Made by a program: the position numbers and the translations under genes | The notes under the pieces: model-generated | Database searches by the model: none | Told to the model about the DNA's origin: nothing | The model's input: only the letters and a program-made list of their open reading frames with translations | Part shown: piece by piece, positions 46,666 through 55,282 of the stretch | Layout: every line of letters begins with the position of its first letter | How positions within the stretch are numbered: position 1 is the first letter of the stretch | Source of the DNA: JAAYXS01 sp043820985 | GTDB taxonomy: Bacteria; Planctomycetota; Phycisphaerae; UBA1845; Fen-1342 | Length of the DNA stretch: 64,000 bases | Assembly (NCBI GenBank): GCA_043820985.1 | Contig: JBDRDH010000007.1 | Span: 1-64,000, forward strand | Direction: 5' to 3'

Positions 46666-49600
46666 TTAGTTCCGCTTGCCGTGGCACTGCTTGTATTTCT
46701 TGCCGGAGCCGCAGGGGCACGGATCGTTGCGGCCGACCTTGGGGGTTTCACGCCGGATGGTCTGAGCAGCGCCGCCTTCACCCTGCTTGCGCATGGCGGC
46801 TTCCTGGTCGGCGGCGGCGGTTGAGAAGCCGGCGCCGGTTGCATCGGCGTGAGAAGCCTGCATGTTGCCATACGCCATGCCACCGGCCGGACCACCGCCA
46901 GCGGTGGGTCCCGTCGGAGCCACGCCTCCGCCCGCGCCTTCGCCGCCTTCGGGCATGACCGCGATTTGCACCTTGAAGATGAGGTCGGTGACGCGCTCAC
47001 GGATGTTGCTGAGCATCTCGTTAAACATCCGCGTGCCTTCCTGCTTGTACTCGATTTTGGGATCCTTTTCGGCGTAGCCACGCAGGCCGATGCTGTGCCG
47101 CAAGAGGTCCATGGCGTACATGTGGTCTTTCCAGACCGCGTCGAGCGTGTTCAGCAGGACGTAGCGCTCGAGCTGCGTGAGCTCGTAGCGGCACATTTCA
47201 TACGCGCAGCCCTGGAGTTGCTCCCGCACATCGCCATCAAGATCGAGCGGATGGCCGTCCAGCACGGTCCCGAAGCGTTGTCGGGCCCAGGCGACAATGC
47301 CGTCGCCAGAATGCTGTTGCAGAGCCCGGTCGATCTCGTCCTCGAACTTGCGGTTTTCGAGGTAGTCCCGGGCGACCTGCTTTAGCTCTGCGAAGATCTG
47401 CTGGGGATTCTTGCCGGCGAAGTGCTCGTAAGTCCAGTTGAGGCTGTATTTGCGGCTGGCCCAGGCGGCGATGCGCGCGTAGACCTCGTTGGTGTTGGAG
47501 CCACCGACTTTCAGAGCATAATCAACAACCGCCGCCGCGGGATATTCAATCTCGCGCACGCGGTATTCGGCCCGCATCTTCTCGGCGAAGATCTGCTCGG
47601 CGTCCTCGCGGTTGGCGCTGGTAATATCATCCAGTGGGACCTCGACGCCGAACTTATCATTGGCCCAACGCACCAGACGGGCCTTGGAGTACAGCCGGTC
47701 GCAATACTGCTCGAGCGGGGTAACGTCGGTCTCCTGGGTACGGTCCTGAGCCGCTTCGATAATCTGTTCGAGCAGCTCAACTGGATCGCTCTTGCGAATC
47801 TGATTCTGGGTCAGGTTCAGGCCGTACTGTTCGGCGTAAGCTGCCAGCCCGCGCACGTCCCATTCCTCGGGCGGAATGTCCGCATCGACGTATTCGCCAA
47901 AGATGCGCTGGATCGAACCGTGGACTTCGTAGGCCGCCAGGTCACGAACCGTGCTGCCGAGTGCGTCGAGGCCGGAGGACGGGTCGAGCTTGCCAGCTTC
48001 GATGTGCACGCCCAGGTGCTGGGCAACCCATTCCGAAACACAGGTCGCCGCATATTGTGGGTCGTAGTAACGATCGACGGCGTCGGTGACACTCGCGTCG
48101 ATCATCGTCCAGATCAGCTCACTGAGCCCACGTCCTTCGACCACCTGCTGACGTAGTTCGTAGAATTTCTTGCGCTGGTAGTCCATGACCTCGTCGTAGT
48201 CGAGGAGGTTCTTGCGGATGCCAAAATTCCGCTCTTCGACCTTCTTCTGGGCGCGCTCGATGCCTTTGGAAATGCGACGGTCCTCGATGGCCATGCCCTC
48301 TTCGAAACCCAGCATGTTGAGCATCTTGAGAACCCACTCGCCCATGAAGAGCCGCAGGAGTTCGTCGTCGAGCGAAAGGAAGAAGCGCGAGCTGCCCGGA
48401 TCACCCTGGCGGCCACAACGACCACGAAGCTGGTTGTCGATACGTCGCGCCTCGTGCCGCTCGGTGCCAATCACGTGCAATCCACCCAAGGCGGCCACGC
48501 CGGGGCCGAGCACAATATCGGTGCCGCGCCCGGCCATGTTGGTGGCGATCGTGACATTGCCGTGGATCTCGGTTTTCTTGCCGCGCGTGGCCTCATGTTG
48601 AAAACCGGCCTTGGCGACGATTTCAGCCTCGCGGGCGTGGTTCTTGGCGTTCAGGACCTCGTGCTCGATGCCGTAGCGGCGAGTGAGCAACTCGCTGATC
48701 TTCTCGGAGTTCTCGACACTGGCGGTGCCAACCAGCACCGGCCGGCCGCCGACCCTGCCGCCCATCAGCTTGGAGTAGCCTTCGGCCAGCACGCTCTCCT
48801 CGCCACGGCCGTCGTTATATGCGGCCAGCGTCTCGTTGATGATCTTGAGTTGCGCGCTGGCATCACCGTCCGAATCCGCTGATGCCGCTAGTTGTGGTTC
48901 GACACGGCCCGTGGCACGGGCGGTGATGGTCTCCTGAATGGTCCGGCGAGCCAGCCTGAGCATGTCCTGCATCGACCAGGGATCGGCCGGGTAGCCCTTA
49001 TGGCTGTACGAGCGGACCTCCTCGACGATCGCGTCGTACTTATTGGCGGTCGATTGGAAGATCTTGTCGTTGTAATCAATCCGGCGGACCGGCTGGTTGG
49101 TTGGGATGGCGATGACCTCGAGCTTATAGATCTTCATGAACTCGTCGGCTTCGGTCATCGCGGTACCGGTCATGCCGGCGAGCTGTTTGTAGAGCTTGAA
49201 GAGGTTCTGGAGGGTGATGGTGGCCAGGGTTTGGGTTTCCTGCTTGATGGTGACGCGTTCCTTGGCCTCGACGGCCTGGTGCAGGCCGTCCGACCACTGC
49301 CGGCCCTGCATCAGACGGCCGGTGAACTCGTCGACAATGATGATCTGGTCGTTCTGGACGACGTATTCCTTGTCTTTCTGGTAAACCACGTGGCCCCGCA
49401 GGGCGTTGTCGATGTAATGCGGCCAGTTCATGTTCTTGCTGTCGTAGAAGGACCCGATGGCCAGTTCGGCCTGGGCCGCTTTGGCGCCGTGCTCGGTCAT
49501 GTGGGCGCTCTTGCGGTCGAGTTCCACGACGAAGTACTGCATGTGGCCGATGGCTTCGGCTTCGTCGGAAGACAGCCAAAAGGGATCGGTGCGGAACTTC

Positions 49601-50709
49601 TTGATCCCGTCCTTGAACTTGGGGTTGCCGCGAACATCGGACGGAGCGCTCTGGTCGAGGTCGTCGATCCGCCGAGCCATGTCGCGGTTGGCCTGCTCCT
49701 GCTTCTGGATGAGCATGCGCGCGATGTTGTCGGCCACGCGGTAGTTGCTGACGTCGTCGTGGGCTGGACCCGAGATGATCAACGGCGTGCGTGCCTCGTC
49801 GATCAGGATCGAGTCAACCTCATCCACGACCACGTAGTCCTGCTGACCCTGCATCTGGTCGCGGACGTTGTGTTTCATGTTGTCGCGCAGGAAGTCGAAG
49901 CCGAACTCGCTGTTGGTGCCGTAGGTGATGTCGCAGCCGTAGGCTTCACGCCGCACTTCGGCGCCCGGGCCGTAGGTCTCCATTTCGGAGCTGATAAAGC
50001 CAACCACCACGTCCAGCAGCTCGAAAATCGGCCGGCAGAACTCGGCGTCGCGCTGGACCAGGTAGTCGTTCACCGTGACCATGTGCACCTTCAGGCCCTG
50101 GAGGACCTTCAGGTAGTTGGCCATGTAGCAGACGATGGTCTTGCCTTCGCCGGTGCGCATCTCGGCGACGTTGCAATCCTCCAGCACCTTACCCCCGATC
50201 AACTGGCATTCAAACTGCCGATGCTCGCGCGCCCGACGCGACGCCTCGCGCACGCAGGCGTAGGCTTCCGGGCGTATACGCTCGAGCGCCTCACCCTCCG
50301 CCAAACGCTTTTTGAACTCAGTGGCTTTTGCCCGCAACCGCTCTTCCGAGAGTGCCCGGACCTGTTCCTCCAGCGGATCGACAGTCGAGCGCACGAAATC
50401 GCGCAAACCAATCACAATACGGTCGTTGCGTGACGGCATGAACTTGAACAGCGTCCAACCCAGGAAACCCGCCCAGACCACCAGTACACCCGACATGATA
50501 ACCGCGACCCACTCGCGCCGCGCTAACGACCAGCCGGTACCCTCGGGGCCCAGGATCAGCACGGTGGCACACAACAGCAATAGCACGGTGAGTATGCCGA
50601 CACCTATCAGGCGAATGGCGCCACGCCGGGCACGATACCAGAAAACCGCCATCGGGCTGGTCGCATCGCGCAGGATGTCAGTGTCGCCGATAAACAGGTG
50701 CCAGTTCAT
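46666..50709 (-). CDS. secA: SecA preprotein translocase ATPase, extended and with N-terminal membrane helices
   Basis: A 1347-residue SecA, far longer than the usual 850-950. Residues 31-54 and 67-91 form two predicted transmembrane helices (for example GVGILTVLLLLCATVLILG and VAVIMSGVLVVWAGFLGWTL) before the normal beginning (SRNDRIVIGLRDFVRS). The canonical order follows: QLIGGKVLEDCNVAEMRTGEGKT (Walker A), VTVNDYLVQRDAEF, GTNSEFGFDFLRDNM, DEVDSILIDEARTPLIISGP (DEAD box), and the C-terminal metal-binding tail PCPCGSGKKYKQCHGKRN. Additional length lies mainly in the central and C-terminal helical regions. The ATG 50709 has GGAGG upstream. It is 45 nt downstream of efp. The anchor would make this SecA constitutively membrane-bound. 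Confidence 0.93.
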   Translation of the reverse strand: MNWHLFIGDTDILRDATSPMAVFWYRARRGAIRLIGVGILTVLLLLCATVLILGPEGTGWSLARREWVAVIMSGVLVVWAGFLGWTLFKFMPSRNDRIVIGLRDFVRSTVDPLEEQVRALSEERLRAKATEFKKRLAEGEALERIRPEAYACVREASRRAREHRQFECQLIGGKVLEDCNVAEMRTGEGKTIVCYMANYLKVLQGLKVHMVTVNDYLVQRDAEFCRPIFELLDVVVGFISSEMETYGPGAEVRREAYGCDITYGTNSEFGFDFLRDNMKHNVRDQMQGQQDYVVVDEVDSILIDEARTPLIISGPAHDDVSNYRVADNIARMLIQKQEQANRDMARRIDDLDQSAPSDVRGNPKFKDGIKKFRTDPFWLSSDEAEAIGHMQYFVVELDRKSAHMTEHGAKAAQAELAIGSFYDSKNMNWPHYIDNALRGHVVYQKDKEYVVQNDQIIIVDEFTGRLMQGRQWSDGLHQAVEAKERVTIKQETQTLATITLQNLFKLYKQLAGMTGTAMTEADEFMKIYKLEVIAIPTNQPVRRIDYNDKIFQSTANKYDAIVEEVRSYSHKGYPADPWSMQDMLRLARRTIQETITARATGRVEPQLAASADSDGDASAQLKIINETLAAYNDGRGEESVLAEGYSKLMGGRVGGRPVLVGTASVENSEKISELLTRRYGIEHEVLNAKNHAREAEIVAKAGFQHEATRGKKTEIHGNVTIATNMAGRGTDIVLGPGVAALGGLHVIGTERHEARRIDNQLRGRCGRQGDPGSSRFFLSLDDELLRLFMGEWVLKMLNMLGFEEGMAIEDRRISKGIERAQKKVEERNFGIRKNLLDYDEVMDYQRKKFYELRQQVVEGRGLSELIWTMIDASVTDAVDRYYDPQYAATCVSEWVAQHLGVHIEAGKLDPSSGLDALGSTVRDLAAYEVHGSIQRIFGEYVDADIPPEEWDVRGLAAYAEQYGLNLTQNQIRKSDPVELLEQIIEAAQDRTQETDVTPLEQYCDRLYSKARLVRWANDKFGVEVPLDDITSANREDAEQIFAEKMRAEYRVREIEYPAAAVVDYALKVGGSNTNEVYARIAAWASRKYSLNWTYEHFAGKNPQQIFAELKQVARDYLENRKFEDEIDRALQQHSGDGIVAWARQRFGTVLDGHPLDLDGDVREQLQGCAYEMCRYELTQLERYVLLNTLDAVWKDHMYAMDLLRHSIGLRGYAEKDPKIEYKQEGTRMFNEMLSNIRERVTDLIFKVQIAVMPEGGEGAGGGVAPTGPTAGGGPAGGMAYGNMQASHADATGAGFSTAAADQEAAMRKQGEGGAAQTIRRETPKVGRNDPCPCGSGKKYKQCHGKRN

Positions 50710-50754
50710 GGGCGGTCGCCCTCCGCGAGAATCGTTGGACGCGGGCTCCGCGGC

Positions 50755-51318
50755 TCAACTCTTGGCACGTTCGACGTACTCTCCGCTACGGGTATCAACT
50801 CGAATGACCTCACCAATGTCGATGAAGGGCGGCACCTTGACGCGCAGGCCGGTTTCGAGCTCGGCCTCTTTGCTCTGATTCGTGGCGGTCGCACCCTTGA
50901 CGACCGGCGGCGCGTCCTTGACCGTCAGTTCGACCACATTGGGCAGTTCAACCGAAACAATCTTGCCCTCAATGATTGAACAGAAAATAGTCTCGTTGCC
51001 CTTGAGGTAGAGGTTGGCATCACCCAAGGTGGCCGCCGGCACACTGATCTGGTCGTAGGTGGTCTGGTCCATGAGAATAAAATCCTGTCCATCACGATAC
51101 AGGTACTCATACTCCTTGGTGTCAACGTATGGCGTCTCGATGCGGTCGTCGACCGAGAAGCGTACATCCTGCAGATTCCCCGTCTTGAGCGATTTGAGCT
51201 TGGCTTGGATGTAGCTGCGCTTGTTACCCTTGGCGACGTGTTGAGCCGTGTGCACCGTATAGAGTTCGTTATCGTGGGATACGACTTTCCCTTTTCTGAG
51301 ATCCATTGCCTTGATCAT
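50755..51318 (-). CDS. efp: Elongation factor P
   Basis: A 187-residue three-domain EF-P that rescues ribosomes stalled on polyproline. MIKAMDLRKGKVVSHDNELYTV opens domain I; the tip loop that reaches the peptidyl-transferase centre reads HVAKGNKRSY. The E. coli consensus here is HVKPGKGQA with modified Lys34; by alignment the Lys is at the next position and Asn occupies that of Lys34. The OB domains II-III include LKGNETIFCSIIEGKIVSVELPNVVELTV and LRVKVPPFIDIGEVIRVDTRSGEY, which are well conserved. It immediately precedes secA. Confidence 0.94.
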   Translation of the reverse strand: MIKAMDLRKGKVVSHDNELYTVHTAQHVAKGNKRSYIQAKLKSLKTGNLQDVRFSVDDRIETPYVDTKEYEYLYRDGQDFILMDQTTYDQISVPAATLGDANLYLKGNETIFCSIIEGKIVSVELPNVVELTVKDAPPVVKGATATNQSKEAELETGLRVKVPPFIDIGEVIRVDTRSGEYVERAKS

Positions 51319-51557
51319 CGAGGCCTACTCCAGCTTATTAAAAGGTTGCCCCGCCGAGTTGCTCCGGCCAATGGCCGTGACTCCGCGAAGGCCGCGTCTG
51401 CATAAATCCTTTCCGAACCGTGAAATATAGCGTTTTTGTTCAGCTATTGCGACCGGCTCGGACTACACCGACACAAATCAGAAATCGAGCGTGACTAATT
51501 CTGGTGGCGACCACAAGCAGGCGCGCAAGCAGAACGCGAACCGCCGCCAAGCGCCCG
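51319..51557. other. Start of the accessory spacer
   Basis: About 240 bp upstream of efp. Nothing assignable; the efp promoter must lie here on the minus strand. Frames of about 75 residues crossing into the palindrome at 51558 read NPSPNRQRG and similar and are translations of the repeat, not genes. Confidence 0.35.
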
Positions 51558-51641
51558 ATCCGAGCCCGAAGCGCGAGCGAGGATTTGGGCGCCGGTCGTG
51601 CGTATGCACGCGAGTCCCTCGTTGGCGATTCGGGCTCGGAT
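51558..51641. repeat. Planctomycete-type palindromic element
   Basis: An inverted repeat of 25 nt per arm: ATCCGAGCCCGAAGCGCG… at 51558-51582 and the complementary arm at 51617-51641, 22 of 25 paired, with a 34-nt loop. In Planctomycete genomes such arms repeatedly translate as S-P-K/N-R-x-R-G in spurious frames. It is a dispersed, possibly REP-like element. Confidence 0.65.
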
Positions 51642-51894
51642 TACGCGTGCCGCAACCGCACACGGCAACGTAACCTCTGAAGATACAACACGATAGGCGG
51701 GCCACCAGGAATGGTTACCACCACAGAAATCACTGCGATCCGGCCCTGGAGTCCGTAGACCCCCCGGGGAGCCCCCACAAATACCGTGAATAGTGTAATT
51801 TACGAGAAATTCCGTCTTTTATGGGGCATCCAGTGGAAACTTCGCCAATGCCTGGCCTAATATTAGTTGTCCTTGTTTCGCTGTCGTGGGTACG

Positions 51895-52151
51895 CGCGAA
51901 GGAAAGAAGCACTCCTTCCTGTACATTAAGGGAGCCAACGAGTGGGAAGGTTGTTAGCGCCGATACGTCCTTTTCTTCAACCGGGAGCCGAAGAGAAGGG
52001 TGGGAAGCAGCGGGGCGCTGAAATGCTTTCCTGGGAGCCGGAAGGCGAATACCAGAACCCCGTTTCCTTTCAAGCGTCACCCCAGAGGGACGGAGCAAGA
52101 ACGATCAAACAAGGAGGATCGGCTGGGAGCTGATCCTTCCTTGCCTTTTTT
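51895..52151 (+). ncRNA. Candidate structured RNA with repeated GGGAG hairpin loops
   Basis: No convincing protein is encoded here, yet the plus strand forms a series of hairpins: GAAGGA (51898-51903)/TCCTTC (51913-51918); a 12-bp stem (51967-51978 with 51990-52001) whose 11-nt loop is AACCGGGAGCC; a 7-bp stem (52025-52031 with 52040-52046) with loop TGGGAGCC; and the terminator hairpin with loop TGGGA. AGCGCC (51956-51961) can also pair with GGCGCT (52014-52019) to enclose the second hairpin. Another GGGAGCC at 51930-51936 lies between. The block ends in a strong rho-independent terminator. Known RNAs (tmRNA, RNase P, 6S, SRP, cobalamin riboswitch) were compared by eye and do not fit. The 5' end is not known. 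Confidence 0.5.
52110..52151 (+). terminator. Rho-independent terminator of the candidate RNA
   Basis: CAAGGAGGATC (52110-52120) pairs with GATCCTTCCTTG (52132-52143) with one bulge, then six T residues at 52146-52151. The orientation is plus, and no plus-strand protein gene precedes it, which is the main reason to suspect a small RNA. Confidence 0.8.
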
Positions 52152-52155
52152 AGCG

Positions 52156-52196
52156 GTGCATCACTAAGGCTCCCCTTCTAGCGAAGAGTGATGCAC
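52156..52196. repeat. 10-bp perfect inverted repeat
   Basis: GTGCATCACT (52156-52165) and AGTGATGCAC (52187-52196) with a 21-nt loop that itself has CTTC/GAAG potential. A second inverted pair, GCCGGCGGA/TCCGCCGGC, follows within 60 bp. Their role is unknown; they could be mobile-element ends. Confidence 0.5.
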
Positions 52197-52420
52197 GTTA
52201 CGCCGAGCCGGCGGATGAGCAACGCTATTGTGCGTATCTCTCCGCCGGCGGTTTATTATCGGCCACGACACACACAGCTTCACCCGCCCGAGTCATACGG
52301 CGGGGTAATATCACAAATCTCGGATACCCGATCTCTGCTTCAAAAGATGCACCTTCAGTGGCAATGTGAAAGACTTGAATCGCTGTCGGCTATCTGGCCA
52401 ACTGGCTTTCGGGATATGTT

Positions 52421-53689
52421 TCAGAGCGATTTCCCCTTGAGCAAGACATTGAGAAGGGGTTCACAAGTGAGCCACGTTCCAGCGAAGTAGTTTAGTGCCT
52501 CCTTAGAGTGAAGGATGGAGCAACTATGTGGGAAGATCGCCCCAATCCCAACCTGAAGATTGGATCGCTTCGCTTCTAGCGCCGCATAGGTTGCCCGGAG
52601 CCACTGGGGCTGCGGTTTTACGGAGCGCTGCTTCTTCTTGCGCGGGAAAACCGTCCGCAAATCGAATTCGAGCCTCGCGTCCTCAATCGGAGCTGACCGC
52701 TGGCTCAGATAGTGCCGCTGGCATACGTCCATCCAGGGCTTTGCTCCCTTGGCTTTCCGGAGCAATCGATCTAGATTCGAGCCAATCCGCAGAGCAAGCT
52801 CCTCGAATCCGGTCTCGCCCAAACTGAGCAGGCTCCGCCGGAGAGGGGCTTTGATGCCGTTCGGAACCGTGACCATGACCAGCACACGCTTGCTCTGAAT
52901 GCCCATCGTCAAATGGGGATACGCGGTGAAGTTCTTCGTCCCCTTCGCTTGCCGAATTGGCAAGAAGTCCCACACGGCGGAACCTTCGCGCCCCGTGATG
53001 GCGGGTCGCCCCTCGCCGGTCGGGTCCATGCCGAAACGTTGGAGCTTCTTGTTCTTACGCAATTCCTCCATCGCAAGGCGCAGCAGACGCTTGGCCTCTC
53101 GATAGTTCCAGGGCGCATCCGGCCCGAATCGTATCCCTGGGAATGTGGTGAGACTGCCTCTGTCGAGATATCCGCTGGCAATCATGCGCGACTCCGCCGA
53201 TTCCATGTAACTCGTCAATCGTCGAGACCATTCCGACTTGGCGTGATTCCGTAGCAGCCAGGCGTAGACATCCGGCCATTTGACATGAGATGCTCCCGCC
53301 AGCGAGCGACGTGGTGGCACATCAGGTGAGATCACCACGACGGAATGGTCCTCGAATCCACGCCGCAGAGCCGTTGCACGATGCCTGCGGATCTGCCCTG
53401 CTTCGACCGCTGATCCAATCTTATTCTCGATGATCAACGACCATCTTTCATGATCGTGTATCCACATGTCGGGAAGACCGCGCTGCTGGTCCAATTCAGT
53501 TTCGGTGACCTCCTCATCACCTGGCAAAGACTGTTCGGTTACTACGAGTGTGTGGCGACTTGGAGGACGGGGGTTTGCAAGCCAATTGACGAATGAACGC
53601 AGCAGGCGTCGATCTTCCTGCAGACAGCATGCGAGTGCATGCGTCAACCTATTCTCGGGTTCGTCGTACTGGTCGAAGATGTTGCGCAT
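52421..53689 (-). CDS. PD-(D/E)XK nuclease superfamily protein, orphan
   Basis: Start ATG 53689 (a TTG two codons earlier is alternative). About 422 residues. The N-terminus reads MRNIFDQYDEPENRLTHALACCLQ, typical of the PDDEXK_4-like family with its early Glu. The catalytic core is GLPDMWIHDHERWSLIIENKIGSAVEAGQI: Asp near 74 and E-x-K at 88-90. The remaining 300 residues have a YMES…GYLDRG segment and a late Lys/Arg-rich part (FPRKKKQRSVKPQPQWLRATYAAL). Such proteins appear as restriction or defence nucleases, sometimes in transposon-linked islands. No methylase is adjacent. The gene lies in the accessory block between palindromes and transposase remnants. Confidence 0.7.
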   Translation of the reverse strand: MRNIFDQYDEPENRLTHALACCLQEDRRLLRSFVNWLANPRPPSRHTLVVTEQSLPGDEEVTETELDQQRGLPDMWIHDHERWSLIIENKIGSAVEAGQIRRHRATALRRGFEDHSVVVISPDVPPRRSLAGASHVKWPDVYAWLLRNHAKSEWSRRLTSYMESAESRMIASGYLDRGSLTTFPGIRFGPDAPWNYREAKRLLRLAMEELRKNKKLQRFGMDPTGEGRPAITGREGSAVWDFLPIRQAKGTKNFTAYPHLTMGIQSKRVLVMVTVPNGIKAPLRRSLLSLGETGFEELALRIGSNLDRLLRKAKGAKPWMDVCQRHYLSQRSAPIEDARLEFDLRTVFPRKKKQRSVKPQPQWLRATYAALEAKRSNLQVGIGAIFPHSCSILHSKEALNYFAGTWLTCEPLLNVLLKGKSL

Positions 53690-53768
53690 GTTCAAGGCTT
53701 CATCTGAGCTTTAAGCTCCAGTATCTCAAGTATTTATTACATCGCGCGCTCTGCCGGAGATTCTATCC

Positions 53769-53804
53769 TTAATTCCCTACTAACTTCGGCTTCGGGCCAC
53801 GTTT
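53769..53804 (-). pseudogene. REP-associated tyrosine transposase, C-terminal remnant 1
   Basis: The minus strand reads KRGPKPKLVGN and a TAA inside the GGGAATTAAG motif. It matches the C-terminus of the fragment at 55273, and a TAG directly precedes it, so only the last residues survive. Confidence 0.55.
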
Positions 53805-53970
53805 CTAATGGCACGGGGCATCACCGCGTAGGCATCTGTATCAGAGGCATTCACCGGCCCTAGTCAGACGGCCCGGCAAAGACCTGTGTCGCCCCCCCCA
53901 AATATCTGTTGCAATACAGATGTCCACTTTGAACGTGAATGTACCAACAGTCATATTGGCTGGAAGTTCA

Positions 53971-54600
53971 CTAATCCTTCACCTTGAACGTCTTCCAGAA
54001 GAGGTCATGAACGCTCTTGTCCGCTCCCAGGAATTCCCTATCGATCTGGGTCACGACGACTATCCCCTTGTCCTTCTTACCGAAAGTCAGGATTTCCACG
54101 TAGGCCTCTTCGGATTGATATCTCAACGTCGCCTTGACACCCGTCAGCTTGACACCCGAAGCTAGTGTCCGGGTTATGTTCTCCTGGCTCAGCTTATAGC
54201 CATACTCCACCTGCTCTTTCGTTATTTCCCTCAGCAGCAGCGGCACGATCGGCGTCGGGTCCATATTGTCGTATTCCTGGATCATGACCAGCGTCCCCAG
54301 GGCCGAGGCCGACATGATCTGCGTCAGCCCATCGCCTAAATTCTGCGTCGAGACACTCATTTCACTTTTGTGCTGAAACGAGACGCGGTCGTCGGAGAAT
54401 TCCGCGAACGGTTTCTTGCGCAATTCCACCTTGAGCTTCGCGCCACCTTTGGTCTTGATCTCGATTTTCTCGTTCAGGTTCAGCTCGTAGGTTTTACCAT
54501 CCACCACCAGTTCATAGTTTTTGTACTTCTGTTCCGCGCCAACGAAAAATACCAGGGTGATAGCAACCATTTGAGCCAGAGCAATTGCCGACCGTGTCAT
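53971..54600 (-). CDS. Secreted protein of unknown function
   Basis: A 209-residue protein starting at ATG 54600 behind GGGAGAT. An N-terminal hydrophobic segment (ALAQMVAITLVFFVGAEQ) is signal-peptide-like. The rest is beta-rich with many Lys/Glu (YKNYELVVDGKTYELNLNEKIEIKTKGGAKLKVELRKKPFAEF) and ends VHDLFWKTFKVKD. No known motif; a periplasmic or surface role is inferred only from the leader. It lies between transposase remnants and may belong to the acquired block. Confidence 0.6.
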   Translation of the reverse strand: MTRSAIALAQMVAITLVFFVGAEQKYKNYELVVDGKTYELNLNEKIEIKTKGGAKLKVELRKKPFAEFSDDRVSFQHKSEMSVSTQNLGDGLTQIMSASALGTLVMIQEYDNMDPTPIVPLLLREITKEQVEYGYKLSQENITRTLASGVKLTGVKATLRYQSEEAYVEILTFGKKDKGIVVVTQIDREFLGADKSVHDLFWKTFKVKD

Positions 54601-55272
54601 CTGTATCTCCCTTACCCGCCGTACCAGTTACAGCCCCGAACCAGCCGGCTCCGCCAGTGTGCCTGTCTCTATTTTGCCAGCTAAGTACGCCCATCAGCTT
54701 TCATGGAGGCTGATTGACATCAAGGACATGCCGCCCGAAAGCACCTACATACGGGTAGCCACCGATTCTGAATACTCGCGGATGATACCCTCACGGCCCG
54801 GCACCGTCATGTCACATGATTCCGGAGATTCCGGAGACACCAGACTTAATTCCCTGCCATCCTCGGCTTGCCGACCCGTCCTTGACGGGACAGGGTTCTG
54901 TCAAGGGTGCCGCCGGCGGATTGTAGCGCTGACCGACGCTGATGTTGAGGGGCTGGACGACGGGCTGGCGAGAATGCTCTGGGGACGATATGCTTAAGTT
55001 CACCTTCACACGCGAACGCTTAGTATCGATCCGCAGGAAGCGCCTGTGAACGTAAGCGTAATTCCAGCAGGAGGTTGAACGCTTGTCAATGGCCAGTTCA
55101 TCGCCACCACCTTTACCAGATTACGACCTTCCCCCCGTGATCGAGGTCGTCTGTGGCTTGCAGTTTGAAGCGCTTCAGGGATTTCAAGCCAGGTCTATTC
55201 CGGGTCTATTCCGGGGACACCATACTTAATTCCCTAGGTCTATTCCGGGGGTCTATTCCGGGGACACCATAC
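54601..55272. other. Repeat-rich spacer
   Basis: Contains a third transposase C-terminal trace (54846-54876, reading RVGKPRMAGN then TAA on the minus strand) and two 33-bp direct copies of a GGTCTATTCCGGGGACACCA-starting repeat (55203-55235 and 55250-55282). No gene was recognised in 54877-55185. Confidence 0.5.
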
Positions 55273-55282
55273 TTAATTCCCT
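55203..55282. repeat. Direct 33-bp repeats at the transposase end
   Basis: Two exact copies of a 33-bp unit (55203-55235 and 55250-55282) that includes GGGACACCATACTTAATTCC. The second runs into the stop codon of the transposase fragment at 55273. Shorter GGTCTATTCCGGG pieces lie next to them. Confidence 0.8.

Noticed and set aside
48892..50433. 513-codon plus-strand frame opposite secA
   Set aside because: Antisense shadow of a GC-rich gene; no recognisable protein features, while the minus-strand SecA motifs are unambiguous.
51478..51705. 75-codon minus-strand frame reading NPSPNRQRG
   Set aside because: It is the translation of the palindromic repeat, a common spurious prediction in Planctomycetes.
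51990..52070. Possible cobalamin riboswitch (GGGAAGC…AGCCGGAAGGC)
   Set aside because: The invariant B12 box (GCCACTG) and the usual order of blocks are missing, and no B12-related gene follows.
51895..52151. RNase P, tmRNA, 6S or SRP RNA as the identity of the structured RNA
   Set aside because: Their conserved cores (for example P4 of RNase P, the tmRNA tRNA-like ends, the SRP GGAAGGAAGCAGCC motif) are not present.
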